From the NCBI GenBank assembly GCA_964644695.1, contig CAZXWN010000001.1:186001-250000 (forward strand): a stretch of 64,000 nucleotides of DNA, written 5' to 3'. The first letter of the stretch is position 1. Each line of letters starts with the position of its first letter. A program made the position numbers and the translations under genes. The notes beneath the pieces are model-generated. The model saw only the letters and a list, made by a program, of their open reading frames with translations, did no database searches and was not told the DNA's origin. Positions 53,838 through 62,807 of the stretch are shown piece after piece. This DNA comes from CAZXWN01 sp964644695 [NCBI: uncultured bacterium]. GTDB taxonomy: Bacteria > UBP4 > UBA4092.

Positions 53838-54245
53838 TTATTCCTTTGGCAGGTATTTACTGTCAAAGGCTTCGGGTAAAAGGGCTGTAATCAGGAAGCT
53901 TTGATATTGACCTTTGGTATTCATGATACGCACTTGGCATTGTGATCCCAATTCATAGATGAATTGTCGGCATGCACCACAAGGCGCTGTCAAGCTGTCG
54001 GTATCTGTAAGTATCAATATTGCTTTTATTTCTGTCTCACCATTCCCTACAGCGGCAGAAATTGCATTGCGTTCCGCACACTGGGTCAATCCATAGGATG
54101 CATTCTCAACATTGCATCCACCATAAATCTCTCCACTATTACCCAAAACAGCTGCACCTACTTGGAAATGAGAGTAGGGTGCATAAGCATTTTTACGATA
54201 ACGATCTGCTACAGAATAAAGTAAATCCCAGTCAATTTTTTCCAT
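53838..54245 (-). CDS. cdd: Cytidine deaminase
   Basis: About 135 residues. Zinc-dependent deaminase of cytidine and deoxycytidine in pyrimidine salvage. N-terminal KNAYAPYSHFQVGAA, the CNVENASYGLTQCAERNA block (zinc Cys and catalytic Glu) and PCGACRQ (two zinc Cys) are intact. The start is ATG 54245, with AGGAG upstream; the open frame extends to 54269. The stop is 3 bases from the convergent secreted peptidase gene. Confidence 0.95.
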   Translation of the reverse strand: MEKIDWDLLYSVADRYRKNAYAPYSHFQVGAAVLGNSGEIYGGCNVENASYGLTQCAERNAISAAVGNGETEIKAILILTDTDSLTAPCGACRQFIYELGSQCQVRIMNTKGQYQSFLITALLPEAFDSKYLPKE

Positions 54246-54285
54246 CAATGTTTTATCTCCTATACCCATTTTACTGAAATATCAC

Positions 54286-54313
54286 CATCGAACAAGATTG
54301 ATCTTGTTCGATG
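54286..54313. repeat. Palindromic repeat, copy 3 (28 bp, one central mismatch)
   Basis: Half-site CATCGAACAAGAT and its complement with a T-G mismatch at the centre. It lies in the divergent gap between cdd and the hotdog thioesterase gene. Confidence 0.85.
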
Positions 54314-54434
54314 ATTCATCGTTCTGGAGACAATTACTATAACTCCAATAATTATAGCGATATATACTTTCAGTTGAATTATATCTTGCTGAGTGCCAAA
54401 ATGTTAGAAAATAATTATTTATTTCGAGGTCATC

Positions 54435-54905
54435 ATGAAAGAATACTTACCCCATAGTAAGGGTTGTTATTGTTGTGGAGAGTCTAATCCTAAGGGGTTG
54501 AAAATACGTTTTTACAAAGAAGAATCACGAGTTGTTACAGAATTTATTGGTAAAGAAGAACACCAGAGCTATCCTGGTCGAATTCATGGTGGTATATTGT
54601 GTTCTTTACTTGATGAAACCATGGGGTGGGCACCTGTTCTTCAAACAGGATTAATGTCCGTTACCGGTGAATTGAACTTTCGATTTTTGAAACCGGCCCC
54701 CTTACACCAGAAACTATTTGTGATTGGTGAAGTTGAGAAGGTAAACAAGCGGTTATATTTAGCAAAAGGGCGAATTGAAGATGAATTGGGTAATGTATAC
54801 ATAACGGCTCAGGGTAAGTATGTGCCTATGAGTGAAGAACAGACCCGTGATGTAGATACTTATCTTCTTTATCCACCTGATTCTATTCGAATCTTTGAAA
54901 AATAG
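54435..54905 (+). CDS. PaaI-like hotdog thioesterase
   Basis: A 156-residue hotdog protein: YPGRIHGGILCSLLDETMGWAPV (the HGG-x-x-x-x-x-x-D active-site region) and LNFRFLKPAPLHQKLFVIGEV. Family members hydrolyse acyl-CoA thioesters. An unusual feature is a N-terminal CYCCGESNPKGLKI segment (a conserved cysteine-rich lead seen in a subgroup). Divergent from cdd; no metabolic partner nearby. Confidence 0.85.
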   Translation: MKEYLPHSKGCYCCGESNPKGLKIRFYKEESRVVTEFIGKEEHQSYPGRIHGGILCSLLDETMGWAPVLQTGLMSVTGELNFRFLKPAPLHQKLFVIGEVEKVNKRLYLAKGRIEDELGNVYITAQGKYVPMSEEQTRDVDTYLLYPPDSIRIFEK

Positions 54906-55117
54906 ATGTTATCCAAGTAATTGATTTTATTTGTTAAAAAACATTTATTTTTTTATTTTGGCAGTATTCAGGTATAATCTTAAAAGTTTATTATTTTATG
55001 TTGTTTTCTTCTTCTCGAAAGGGGTTTCTCTTGTTAAGGGTTTCATTAATCGCTATAATGGCGTTTAATTTTGCGGTTATCCGCGAAACAATATAATTAC
55101 TTGAGAGGGATTCTGAG

Positions 55118-56734
55118 ATGCAAAAAGCCAGTATTGTAATGCCGCTGAAAAATGGACAGATTGCACATGAGAAAGCCATTAAGGCGGTTCTTTCCCAGAC
55201 CATTGATGAGATTGAGTTGATTATTCTCGATACTCGCACTGAAAAGGAAAAAAAGAACGAAAAGGAACAGGCGTTATTCAAGTTCAATCCCCGTATTTAT
55301 TATTTTGATAAACAGTTTAAGAACAATTCTGAAATGATGAATTTTGGGATTGAAGTATCTAAATCTCCCTATTTAATCTTTAATCCATTTGGTGTGGTAT
55401 TAAATGGTGATGCCGTTGCCAAATTTGTTGATTCTCTGCAGCAAAATCCCAAGGCTGCCATGATTTATTCAAATTACAAAGAAGTCAATGAAGAAGGTAA
55501 AGAAAGATTGGTTGAGTTATATCCCGATGAACGTGAATTATCCGAAAACTGGGAATATGGCCATGCCAAAGCCTATCGGATCGAATATCTCGATAAAGTG
55601 GGTCGGTTTGATGAATCCTTCTTCCATGTAGAAGAATATGAGCTTCGTTTGCGATTAGATGATCATTATCAGATCAGTCTTTTAAAAGAGCCTCTCTATA
55701 CTTATTATGCATCTCCGGTAAATGATGATAATAAAGCCCTGATGGCAAAACTGCACACCAAAGATTCTGGGAAACTGGGTTCCTTCTCATATCTTTTCGA
55801 GAACAAAGAAAAGTCCCTCGAACTCGAACGTGCCTGTAAAAATACACTCCGCCGCAGAGGCGCATTCCTTTACCGTGATAATGAAGTAATAACTTATCCA
55901 AAAGGAAAACGGTGGCCAGTTAAAGTAAGTGTGATTATCCCGTGTTTCAATCGGGGTGGATATTTAGGTAAAGCAATTGACAGTATTTTGCGACAGTCCT
56001 ACCAGGATTTTGAAATTGTCATTGTTGATAATGGATCCAGTGACAATAGTATTCAGGTTGCTGAAGAATATTGTAAGAAGGATAAACGGATTAAATTGAT
56101 TAAGAACAAAATCAATATTATTTCCGTCTCCCTGAACAAGGGGTTACGAGCTGCAAAAGGTAAATATTATGCGCAGTTAGACTCAGATGATGAATACGCA
56201 CCAGATTGTCTGAAGAATATGGTGGAATTTTTAGAATCCCATCCAAAATGTTGTGTAGCGGTCTCTTATTACCAACTCATGGATGTTAATAGCATTTTGA
56301 TTCCTGAGTTAGGGACCATTGATCATCTTGAATATGACCGGAACAATATCATGCGTGTTGGCGGTGCCGGTGCTTTACGAGTCTATCATCGTGAAATCAT
56401 TCTTAACGAATTTGGTGGTTTTGATGAAAAGGATTTCGGCAGTTTCGGTGAGGATTATGATTTGAATTTACGGATATCTGAAAAATATGATATTGGTAGA
56501 GTTCATGCTGTCTGTTATTACTATCGCAGACATGCCGATAATACAGATGTAATCCGTGATCCATATATGAAATTACATAATAAAGCCTTGGCCAGAATTC
56601 GTGCACTTAACCGCCGTATTAAGCTGAACCAGAAGCTTGAAAAAGAGCGGCAAGCTGCTATCAAGAAGATGGATAAGGTGACAGTAAAAGCAAAAAAGAG
56701 TGTGAATACAAAAAAGTCCACTAAGAAAAAATAA
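55118..56734 (+). CDS. Two-domain GT2 glycosyltransferase with lysine-rich tail
   Basis: A 538-residue protein with two GT-A domains. Residues 1-210: SIVMPLKNGQIAHEKAI... lacks the DXD metal motif (reads LIFNPFGV), so is probably inactive. Residues 265-510 are complete: VSVIIPCFNRGGYLGKAI, VDNGSSDNS, QLDSDDEYAPDCL, FGGFDEKDFGSFGEDYDLNLRI. A lysine-rich tail (KKMDKVTVKAKKSVN) ends the protein. It probably transfers a sugar in surface glycan synthesis. It ends at a strong terminator. Confidence 0.88.
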   Translation: MQKASIVMPLKNGQIAHEKAIKAVLSQTIDEIELIILDTRTEKEKKNEKEQALFKFNPRIYYFDKQFKNNSEMMNFGIEVSKSPYLIFNPFGVVLNGDAVAKFVDSLQQNPKAAMIYSNYKEVNEEGKERLVELYPDERELSENWEYGHAKAYRIEYLDKVGRFDESFFHVEEYELRLRLDDHYQISLLKEPLYTYYASPVNDDNKALMAKLHTKDSGKLGSFSYLFENKEKSLELERACKNTLRRRGAFLYRDNEVITYPKGKRWPVKVSVIIPCFNRGGYLGKAIDSILRQSYQDFEIVIVDNGSSDNSIQVAEEYCKKDKRIKLIKNKINIISVSLNKGLRAAKGKYYAQLDSDDEYAPDCLKNMVEFLESHPKCCVAVSYYQLMDVNSILIPELGTIDHLEYDRNNIMRVGGAGALRVYHREIILNEFGGFDEKDFGSFGEDYDLNLRISEKYDIGRVHAVCYYYRRHADNTDVIRDPYMKLHNKALARIRALNRRIKLNQKLEKERQAAIKKMDKVTVKAKKSVNTKKSTKKK

Positions 56735-56750
56735 CTAAATGTGATAAATT

Positions 56751-56794
56751 AAAACGACAGGGATTCCCAGAATTGGAATCCCTGTCGTTTTTTC
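56751..56794 (+). terminator. Strong intrinsic terminator
   Basis: A perfect 17-bp stem (56751-56767 with 56775-56791), a 7-base loop, and a T tract. It ends the glycosyltransferase gene and lies 16 bases upstream of the dehydrogenase start. Confidence 0.92.
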
Positions 56795-56806
56795 ACAGGA
56801 GTTGTT

Positions 56807-57859
56807 ATGGATATAATGAAAGCCGCTGTTTATCGTGGTAAAGACCATATCGTTGTTGAAGAAGTACCAATACCTGAGATTAAGGCAGGAGAAATCCTGG
56901 TTAAAATCGATACCTGTGGCGTATGTGGTACGGATTTGAAGAAGGTAAAAGATGGTTTGGTTGAACCTCCACGAATTTTTGGACACGAAATGGCTGGTAC
57001 TATCGCTGAAGTAGGACAAGGTGTATCAAAATGGAAGATAGGCGATCGGGTTGCAGTCTATCATCATATTCCATGTAAAAAATGTTACTATTGCCAAGTT
57101 AAGGCGTATTCCATGTGTTCTGGGTATAAAGTGACCGGAACAACCGCTGGCTTTTCTCCTGCGGGTGGTGGGTTTGCTGAATATATCCGAGTTATGGATT
57201 GGATCGTTGATGAAGGAACCGTATTAATTCCTGATGATGTATCTTTTGAAATGGCATCCTTTCTTGAGCCATTAAACACTTGCTTGAAAGCAGTAGAAAC
57301 AGCTCACATTACCGAGGGACAAACGGTTTTAATCGTTGGACAGGGTCCCATAGGATTATTATTAACGCAATTAGTGTCACAAAAAGGTGCCAAAGTTATC
57401 ACCACCGATCGATTGGCTTCAAGACTTAACCAGTCTCTTTCGATGGGGGCTTCATTGACACTTCAAGCAGATTCCCCTGATATTAATCAAAGCATTATGG
57501 AATTCACATCAGGTCGGGGAGTTGATACGTCAATTATTGCTACAGCTAATAACAGTGTAGTGGATTTTGCGCTTGGAATAACTCGATATGCGGGAACTGT
57601 TTTGCTCTTTGCCCAGACTAAAATGGGTGACTTGGTAAACGTGGATTTAGGTGAAATCTGTGCGCATGAGAAACGGTTAATTGGGAGCTACAGCTCCTCA
57701 ATTGATTTGAATAAAATAGTTGAAAATTTGATTTTTACACGAAAAGTTAATGTGGCATCATTAGTAACACATCGATTTAGCTTAGAAAATATTCTTCAGG
57801 GGATTAATTTGGCCTTGCATCCAGATGAATCCTCTCTGAAAATAGTTATTAAACCATAG
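56807..57859 (+). CDS. Zinc-dependent alcohol/sugar dehydrogenase (MDR)
   Basis: A 350-residue medium-chain dehydrogenase of the sorbitol-dehydrogenase type. Catalytic zinc residues: CGVCGTDLKK and GHEMAG; structural zinc cysteines in CKKCYYCQVKAYSMC. The coenzyme site is VLIVGQGPIGLL. It oxidises a polyol, sugar or threonine-type alcohol with NAD(P). AGGAG precedes the ATG. Another MDR gene follows 46 bases on, so the two may act on a single substrate. Confidence 0.9.
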   Translation: MDIMKAAVYRGKDHIVVEEVPIPEIKAGEILVKIDTCGVCGTDLKKVKDGLVEPPRIFGHEMAGTIAEVGQGVSKWKIGDRVAVYHHIPCKKCYYCQVKAYSMCSGYKVTGTTAGFSPAGGGFAEYIRVMDWIVDEGTVLIPDDVSFEMASFLEPLNTCLKAVETAHITEGQTVLIVGQGPIGLLLTQLVSQKGAKVITTDRLASRLNQSLSMGASLTLQADSPDINQSIMEFTSGRGVDTSIIATANNSVVDFALGITRYAGTVLLFAQTKMGDLVNVDLGEICAHEKRLIGSYSSSIDLNKIVENLIFTRKVNVASLVTHRFSLENILQGINLALHPDESSLKIVIKP

Positions 57860-57904
57860 TTTTCAAATTCCTTATATAAGAATGGGAAGTGAGACGGCAA
57901 TATA

Positions 57905-58966
57905 GTGGACACAGTATCTGATAGTGGTGCAGTGATGACTGCGGCAATCCTTCATGGAAGGGAAGATGTTCGTATTGAGCAAATTCCTATTCCAATTCCA
58001 GGGCCTGGTGAAGTCTTAGTGAAAATTAAGACTGCATTAACTTGTGGAACCGATTTGAAGGTATACCGTCGTGGCTATCATGCACGGATGTTAAAGCCTC
58101 CCACCGTGTTTGGTCATGAATTCTCTGGGGTTGTCGATAAAGTTGGAGATGGTGTAACGCAATTTTTTCCTGGAATGCGAGTCGTGGCTGCAAATTCAGC
58201 GCCATGTGGTGGATGTTTTTTTTGCAAAAAAGATAAGCCTAACCTTTGTACCGATTTGCTTTTCGTAAATGGAGCCTATGCCGAATATATTTGTCTTCCA
58301 TCCCGAATTGTTGAGAAAAACCTGATAGAAATTCCAGAAAATGTTACTTTCATGCAAGCGGCACTGGTCGAACCTCTGGCTTGTGTTGTAAAGGGCGTTG
58401 AGGATTCGGATATTCATCCTGGAGACTTAGTGGGAGTCTTAGGTACAGGCCCAATTGCGTATATGTTTGTCGCATTAGCTAAGCTGAAAGGTGCCAAAGT
58501 TATTTCTGTAGGCCGTCGAGATGAGCGATTGAGTATCTCCCAGAAGTTAGGGGCTGATTATTTAGTGAATTCTACTCGCTTAGATGTGGTTGAAGCCATT
58601 AAAACTATCTCAGAGGGAAACTATGGTGCCGATGTGATGATTGAGTGTATTGGGCAACCCGTTTGGTGGGAAAAAGCTATTGCCTGTCTACGAAAAGGTG
58701 GGGTCGTTAATTTATTTGGAGGGTGTCCTTCAAATACAGCAATTGAAGTAAACACTGAACGACTCCATTATTCTGAATTGACATTAAAAGCCAGTTTTCA
58801 CCACACGCCTAAACATATTAGAGAGTCTTTGGAATTGATATCGACTGGCCGTATTAACACAGACTTATTTATTAGTGGTGAGAAGCCTTTAAGTGAGTTG
58901 CCTTTTTTATTTGATGAAATGGCCAATCGTTTAAATCAGTCTATTAAGATGGCAATTATTCCCTGA
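57905..58966 (+). CDS. Second zinc-dependent dehydrogenase (MDR)
   Basis: A 353-residue MDR related to the previous one, with CGTDLKVY, GHEFSG, CGGCFFCKKDKPNLC and GVLGTGPIAYMF (coenzyme site). The GTG at 57905 and an ATG at 57935 are both possible starts. The C-terminal half differs in length from its neighbour, so they are related but not a recent duplicate. Substrate unknown. Confidence 0.88.
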   Translation: MDTVSDSGAVMTAAILHGREDVRIEQIPIPIPGPGEVLVKIKTALTCGTDLKVYRRGYHARMLKPPTVFGHEFSGVVDKVGDGVTQFFPGMRVVAANSAPCGGCFFCKKDKPNLCTDLLFVNGAYAEYICLPSRIVEKNLIEIPENVTFMQAALVEPLACVVKGVEDSDIHPGDLVGVLGTGPIAYMFVALAKLKGAKVISVGRRDERLSISQKLGADYLVNSTRLDVVEAIKTISEGNYGADVMIECIGQPVWWEKAIACLRKGGVVNLFGGCPSNTAIEVNTERLHYSELTLKASFHHTPKHIRESLELISTGRINTDLFISGEKPLSELPFLFDEMANRLNQSIKMAIIP

Positions 58967-58997
58967 TGAACCCTCCGAAATCAGCTAGAATTATTCC

Positions 58998-59897
58998 ATG
59001 AAAATACCAGCAACTTTAATGAAAGATTATTCTCTTTTTTTTACGGGAAAGGAGAATACTCTTACACAGGCTGAACGTTATTGCCAATATTTGGCAACTC
59101 ACCATTATGAGAATTTTACAGTAGTTTCCTGGTTCTTACCCAAAGATAAGCGTCAGGACTTTTATAACATCTATTCCTATTGCCGCTGGGCTGATGATCT
59201 TGGTGATGAAACTGGATCTGTTCAGCAATCCATTGACCTTTTAAGCTGGTGGGAAGATGAACTGATATCGTGTTATGCAGGAAAACCCAATCATCCAGTT
59301 TTTCAAGCACTCTATAAAACAATAGAAAAGTATGACATACCAATTCTCCCTTTTAAAAACCTAATTAAAGCCTTCCTGCAGGATCAAACCGTAAATCGAT
59401 ACAAAACAATGGATGAACTTAAAGATTATTGCTGTCATTCAGCCAATCCAGTTGGACACCTCGTTTTATATCTTTGTGGATATCGTGATGAGAAGAGACA
59501 GTTATTATCCGATAAAACATGTACTGCTTTGCAGCTGGCTAATTTTTGGCAGGACATTACTGTTGATTTGATGAAGGGTAGGATTTATCTGCCTTTAGAT
59601 GATATTAAAATGTTTGGTTATAGTGAGGAAATGTTAAAAAACAAGATTTTTAATAATCAGTTCAAAAACCTTATGGAATATGAGGTTAATCTCACGCGGC
59701 AGATGTTTTATGATGGTCAGGAATTGTTTGAATTAATAGAAAAACCTCTGAGATTAGATATTGAATTATTCAACCAGGGCGGTTTGCTTATACTGGATGC
59801 AATCGAAAAAAACAATTATGATGTTTTGTGCAGAAGACCTTCTTTAACAAAAGTAACAAAATTAAGACTAATGTTTCAAAGGATAATAGGGTTATAA
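58998..59897 (+). CDS. hpnC: Squalene synthase-type HpnC
   Basis: A 299-residue trans-prenyltransferase-like protein. It has the first aspartate-rich motif in YCRWADDLGDE and the second in LANFWQDITVDLMKGRIYLP. By comparison with the known three-enzyme route, HpnC converts presqualene diphosphate to hydroxysqualene. Located first in hpnC-hpnD-hpnE. No clear ribosome site is visible before the ATG. Confidence 0.88.
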   Translation: MKIPATLMKDYSLFFTGKENTLTQAERYCQYLATHHYENFTVVSWFLPKDKRQDFYNIYSYCRWADDLGDETGSVQQSIDLLSWWEDELISCYAGKPNHPVFQALYKTIEKYDIPILPFKNLIKAFLQDQTVNRYKTMDELKDYCCHSANPVGHLVLYLCGYRDEKRQLLSDKTCTALQLANFWQDITVDLMKGRIYLPLDDIKMFGYSEEMLKNKIFNNQFKNLMEYEVNLTRQMFYDGQELFELIEKPLRLDIELFNQGGLLILDAIEKNNYDVLCRRPSLTKVTKLRLMFQRIIGL

Positions 59898-59900
59898 AGA

Positions 59901-60761
59901 ATGGCTATTTCACTGGATGACTCATATCGTTATTGTGAACAAATAACCCGACATGCCGCCAAAAATTTCTACTATTCATTTCTTTTACTTCCCAGGGAAA
60001 AGAGACTATCTCTGTATGCAATTTATGCTTTCATGAGATATTGTGATGATGCCGTTGATGAGCCTGTAGAATATAAAGAACAAACATCTTCTGTCGCTAT
60101 GTGTCGTGAGCAACTGGATATGGCTCTTAATAAAACGGTTCCTGACCACCCGCTTTTCCCAGCATTTATTGATTCGATTGATAAATATAATATTCCTTCA
60201 AAGTATTTATATGAAGTCTTGGAGGGAATGGAAATGGACTTGGTCAAAAAAAGATATGAAACATTTGAGGAGTTAAAAAAATACTGTTACCATGCTGCTT
60301 CAGCTGTGGGCCTGGTAACTTTACAGGTTTTTGGTTATTCGGAACAATATAAGGTTTATCCTCTTGCTGTAGATTGTGGTATCGCCTTACAAATGACAAA
60401 TATCATTAGGGATCTAAAGGAAGATGCAAATCGTGACAGAATATATTTTCCTCAATGTGACTGGAATCAATATGGTCTTTCTGAAGATGATTTTAAAACA
60501 AACAAGTCTTCACCGTTAATGACAAGTTATTTATCATCTGTTGTTCAACAAACAGAGCAATTTTACCAGTCAGCTTACAAACTAATTCCCTATATTGATA
60601 AAGACTCTCGATGTGCATTAAGTGCCATGATAGATATTTATCATCATATTCTCCTAAAGATTAAAGATCATAATTACGATGTCTTTTCTCGAAGGATAAG
60701 TTTGCCACCTCTCCAGAAAATTGGTATTGGACTGAAATCTGTATTAAGAGAGAAAATATGA
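59901..60761 (+). CDS. hpnD: Presqualene diphosphate synthase HpnD
   Basis: A 286-residue squalene/phytoene synthase family enzyme. First aspartate-rich motif CDDAVDEP; second MTNIIRDLKEDANRDRIYFP-like region; PSKYLYEVLEGMEMDL between. HpnD joins two farnesyl diphosphates to give presqualene diphosphate. It starts 4 bases after hpnC and its stop overlaps the hpnE start (ATGA). Confidence 0.9.
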   Translation: MAISLDDSYRYCEQITRHAAKNFYYSFLLLPREKRLSLYAIYAFMRYCDDAVDEPVEYKEQTSSVAMCREQLDMALNKTVPDHPLFPAFIDSIDKYNIPSKYLYEVLEGMEMDLVKKRYETFEELKKYCYHAASAVGLVTLQVFGYSEQYKVYPLAVDCGIALQMTNIIRDLKEDANRDRIYFPQCDWNQYGLSEDDFKTNKSSPLMTSYLSSVVQQTEQFYQSAYKLIPYIDKDSRCALSAMIDIYHHILLKIKDHNYDVFSRRISLPPLQKIGIGLKSVLREKI

Positions 60762-62074
60762 CTCGTGTTTTAGTTGTGGGGGGGGGCATTTCTGGAATAA
60801 CAGCGGCCTTAAAATCTGCACAGGCAGGTTATGATGTGACACTTATAGAGAGTCGCCCTTATTTGGGCGGCAGAGCCTATTCGTATTGGGACTCTTCTCA
60901 AGAAGAATGGATCGATAATTGTCAACATATCATAATGGGATGTTGTAGGGAGATTACGGAACTTCTTAAAGAGTTAGATGTATATGAGAAAATTAAATGG
61001 TACGATAAATACCGTTTTTTATATGATTCAAAACAGATAAGTGAATTAACTTCTTCGATATTACCTGCACCTTTTCATCTGATTCCATCATTTTTTAATA
61101 ATCAGTATTATGGCACAAAGGATAAAATTCGACTTTGTCGATCCATCGCAAAGTTATGGTTAACTGAAACAGTATTTATTGAACCCGAAGAGATTATCAG
61201 TGCGGAGGCGTGGCTCTTAAAAGCAGGACAATCTGAATGTCTTATGAATGGGTTTTGGCATCCACTGATTGTGAGTGCTTTTAATACTCCCGCTAATGAA
61301 GTGCCTTGGACCGCTCTAAAGCAATCTATAGAGTTGGCCTTTTTAGGAAATAAAGATGGATATCGACTTGGTGTTTTTACCAATTCCCTCAACGAAATAT
61401 TTCACCAAGCAGCAATGAGGAAATTAACTGAGCATAATGTCCATGTTTTGTTGAACACATCTATAAATACTGTTCATTGGGATGAGCTTGCTAAAGTTCG
61501 GGGGCTTATAAGCAAAAATCAAGAGATGTTTTATTCGGACGTTTATATTTCATGTCTACCCAATATGAGAAGCGCTGTCTTGTTTAATTCTCATAAGCAG
61601 AGATGTTTTAAACCTTCACCGATCATGTCACTTCATTTATGGGTCAAAGACGAAATTACTCAAGAAGATTATCTCTGTTTGCCGGGACGGAAAATACATT
61701 GGATGTTTAATAAAAATAAGCAATATGATAGGTCGTTGAAAACAAATCAATATCTGACCTTTGTGATAAGCGCTGCATATGATTTAATGGATAAAACAAA
61801 TCTTGAGATTCAGAAATTATTATTACCTGAGATTTTAGAAATATTTCCAAAGTTGGAAAATACTCAAATTGAAGCCGTGAGAATTTTGAGAGAACCTGGC
61901 GCTACATTTAGATTTAACATCTCTTTCAGTCAAAAAAGACCCTATACCTATATGGGAGGAAATGTTCTTTTTTCTGGAGATTATACTGACACAGATTGGC
62001 CGGGTACTATGGAGGGTTCTGTCATCAGTGGTATAAATGCAGTTGAGATACTTAAGTCTTTATGGAAGCCTTAA
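60758..62074 (+). CDS. hpnE: Hydroxysqualene dehydroxylase HpnE
   Basis: A 438-residue FAD-dependent amine-oxidase-like protein. N-terminal FAD motif VVGGGISG, ESRPYLGGRAYSYWD, and C-terminal GGNVLFSGDYTDTDWPGTMEGSV-type ending. HpnE reduces hydroxysqualene to squalene. Its ATG overlaps the hpnD stop. Together the three make squalene, the precursor of hopanoids; squalene-hopene cyclase is not in the window. Confidence 0.92.
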   Translation: MTRVLVVGGGISGITAALKSAQAGYDVTLIESRPYLGGRAYSYWDSSQEEWIDNCQHIIMGCCREITELLKELDVYEKIKWYDKYRFLYDSKQISELTSSILPAPFHLIPSFFNNQYYGTKDKIRLCRSIAKLWLTETVFIEPEEIISAEAWLLKAGQSECLMNGFWHPLIVSAFNTPANEVPWTALKQSIELAFLGNKDGYRLGVFTNSLNEIFHQAAMRKLTEHNVHVLLNTSINTVHWDELAKVRGLISKNQEMFYSDVYISCLPNMRSAVLFNSHKQRCFKPSPIMSLHLWVKDEITQEDYLCLPGRKIHWMFNKNKQYDRSLKTNQYLTFVISAAYDLMDKTNLEIQKLLLPEILEIFPKLENTQIEAVRILREPGATFRFNISFSQKRPYTYMGGNVLFSGDYTDTDWPGTMEGSVISGINAVEILKSLWKP

Positions 62075-62132
62075 TTGGAGCCAGAGCTTTTATTTGATGT
62101 GGTAAAATAGGAAACATTGAGGTAATTTCAAA

Positions 62133-62804
62133 ATGTTAAAAACAACCCGTCTTTTCATTATTTTTTTTCTGGTCGGACTCGTATTTGCAGCTGTTCCTAC
62201 TGGTCAAGTTATCGAGGGTATCAAAAAGAAATTTGATAATACTAAGGACTTTCAAGCAACTATTGTTCAAACAAATGTTGATAGTTTTGGTGCGAAGACT
62301 GTTTATAAAGGTGATATTGTTTTTGTTCAACCTAATGTCGTTCGCTTGGCGTATTATGAAAAATTCCCCCAAAAACCTTCACAGGTTGCAGTGACTGATG
62401 GAAAATATCTCTGGATTTATACTGTGGAATTAAAACAAATAACAAAACAAAAGGTTGATAGTCGCAATTTACCATTACCATTGATGATTTTAGGTGGTGC
62501 AGCACAGATTGATGAAAAGTTTAGGGATAAAAATTATATTCGCCCGATTGAGCGCGTGTCTCTAAATGGTAAAAAGGCATTAAACATAACCATTAAGCCA
62601 AAGAATAAGAACATGGATTATAAACAGCAAACATTATGGGTTGAATCGAGTACTTATCTTCCAATAAAAGCTGAATATAAAGATTTGTCTGGAAATGTAT
62701 CTACCGTGACTTTTAATAATGTTAAGGTTGATAGTGGAGTTGATATTAAATCAATATCACTCGAAAAGAAAACTGGTGTAAAATTAATCGATCTTACAAA
62801 ATAA
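62133..62804 (+). CDS. lolA: Outer-membrane lipoprotein carrier protein LolA
   Basis: A 223-residue periplasmic protein with a signal peptide (to about VFAAVP). The LolA pattern is visible: FQATIVQTNVDSFG, then the paired aromatic strands VVRLAYYEKFPQ, VTDGKYLWIYTVELKQ, LWVESSTYLPIKAEY. LolA carries lipoproteins from the inner to the outer membrane. Its stop is 3 bases before rimO. Confidence 0.88.
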   Translation: MLKTTRLFIIFFLVGLVFAAVPTGQVIEGIKKKFDNTKDFQATIVQTNVDSFGAKTVYKGDIVFVQPNVVRLAYYEKFPQKPSQVAVTDGKYLWIYTVELKQITKQKVDSRNLPLPLMILGGAAQIDEKFRDKNYIRPIERVSLNGKKALNITIKPKNKNMDYKQQTLWVESSTYLPIKAEYKDLSGNVSTVTFNNVKVDSGVDIKSISLEKKTGVKLIDLTK

Positions 62805-62807
62805 CCT

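Noticed and set aside
12270-54313. Three palindromes as a CRISPR array
   Set aside because: The copies are tens of kilobases apart with no spacers and no cas genes.
54958-54978. TTGGCA / TATAAT promoter upstream of the two-domain glycosyltransferase
   Set aside because: The spacing is only 9 bases.
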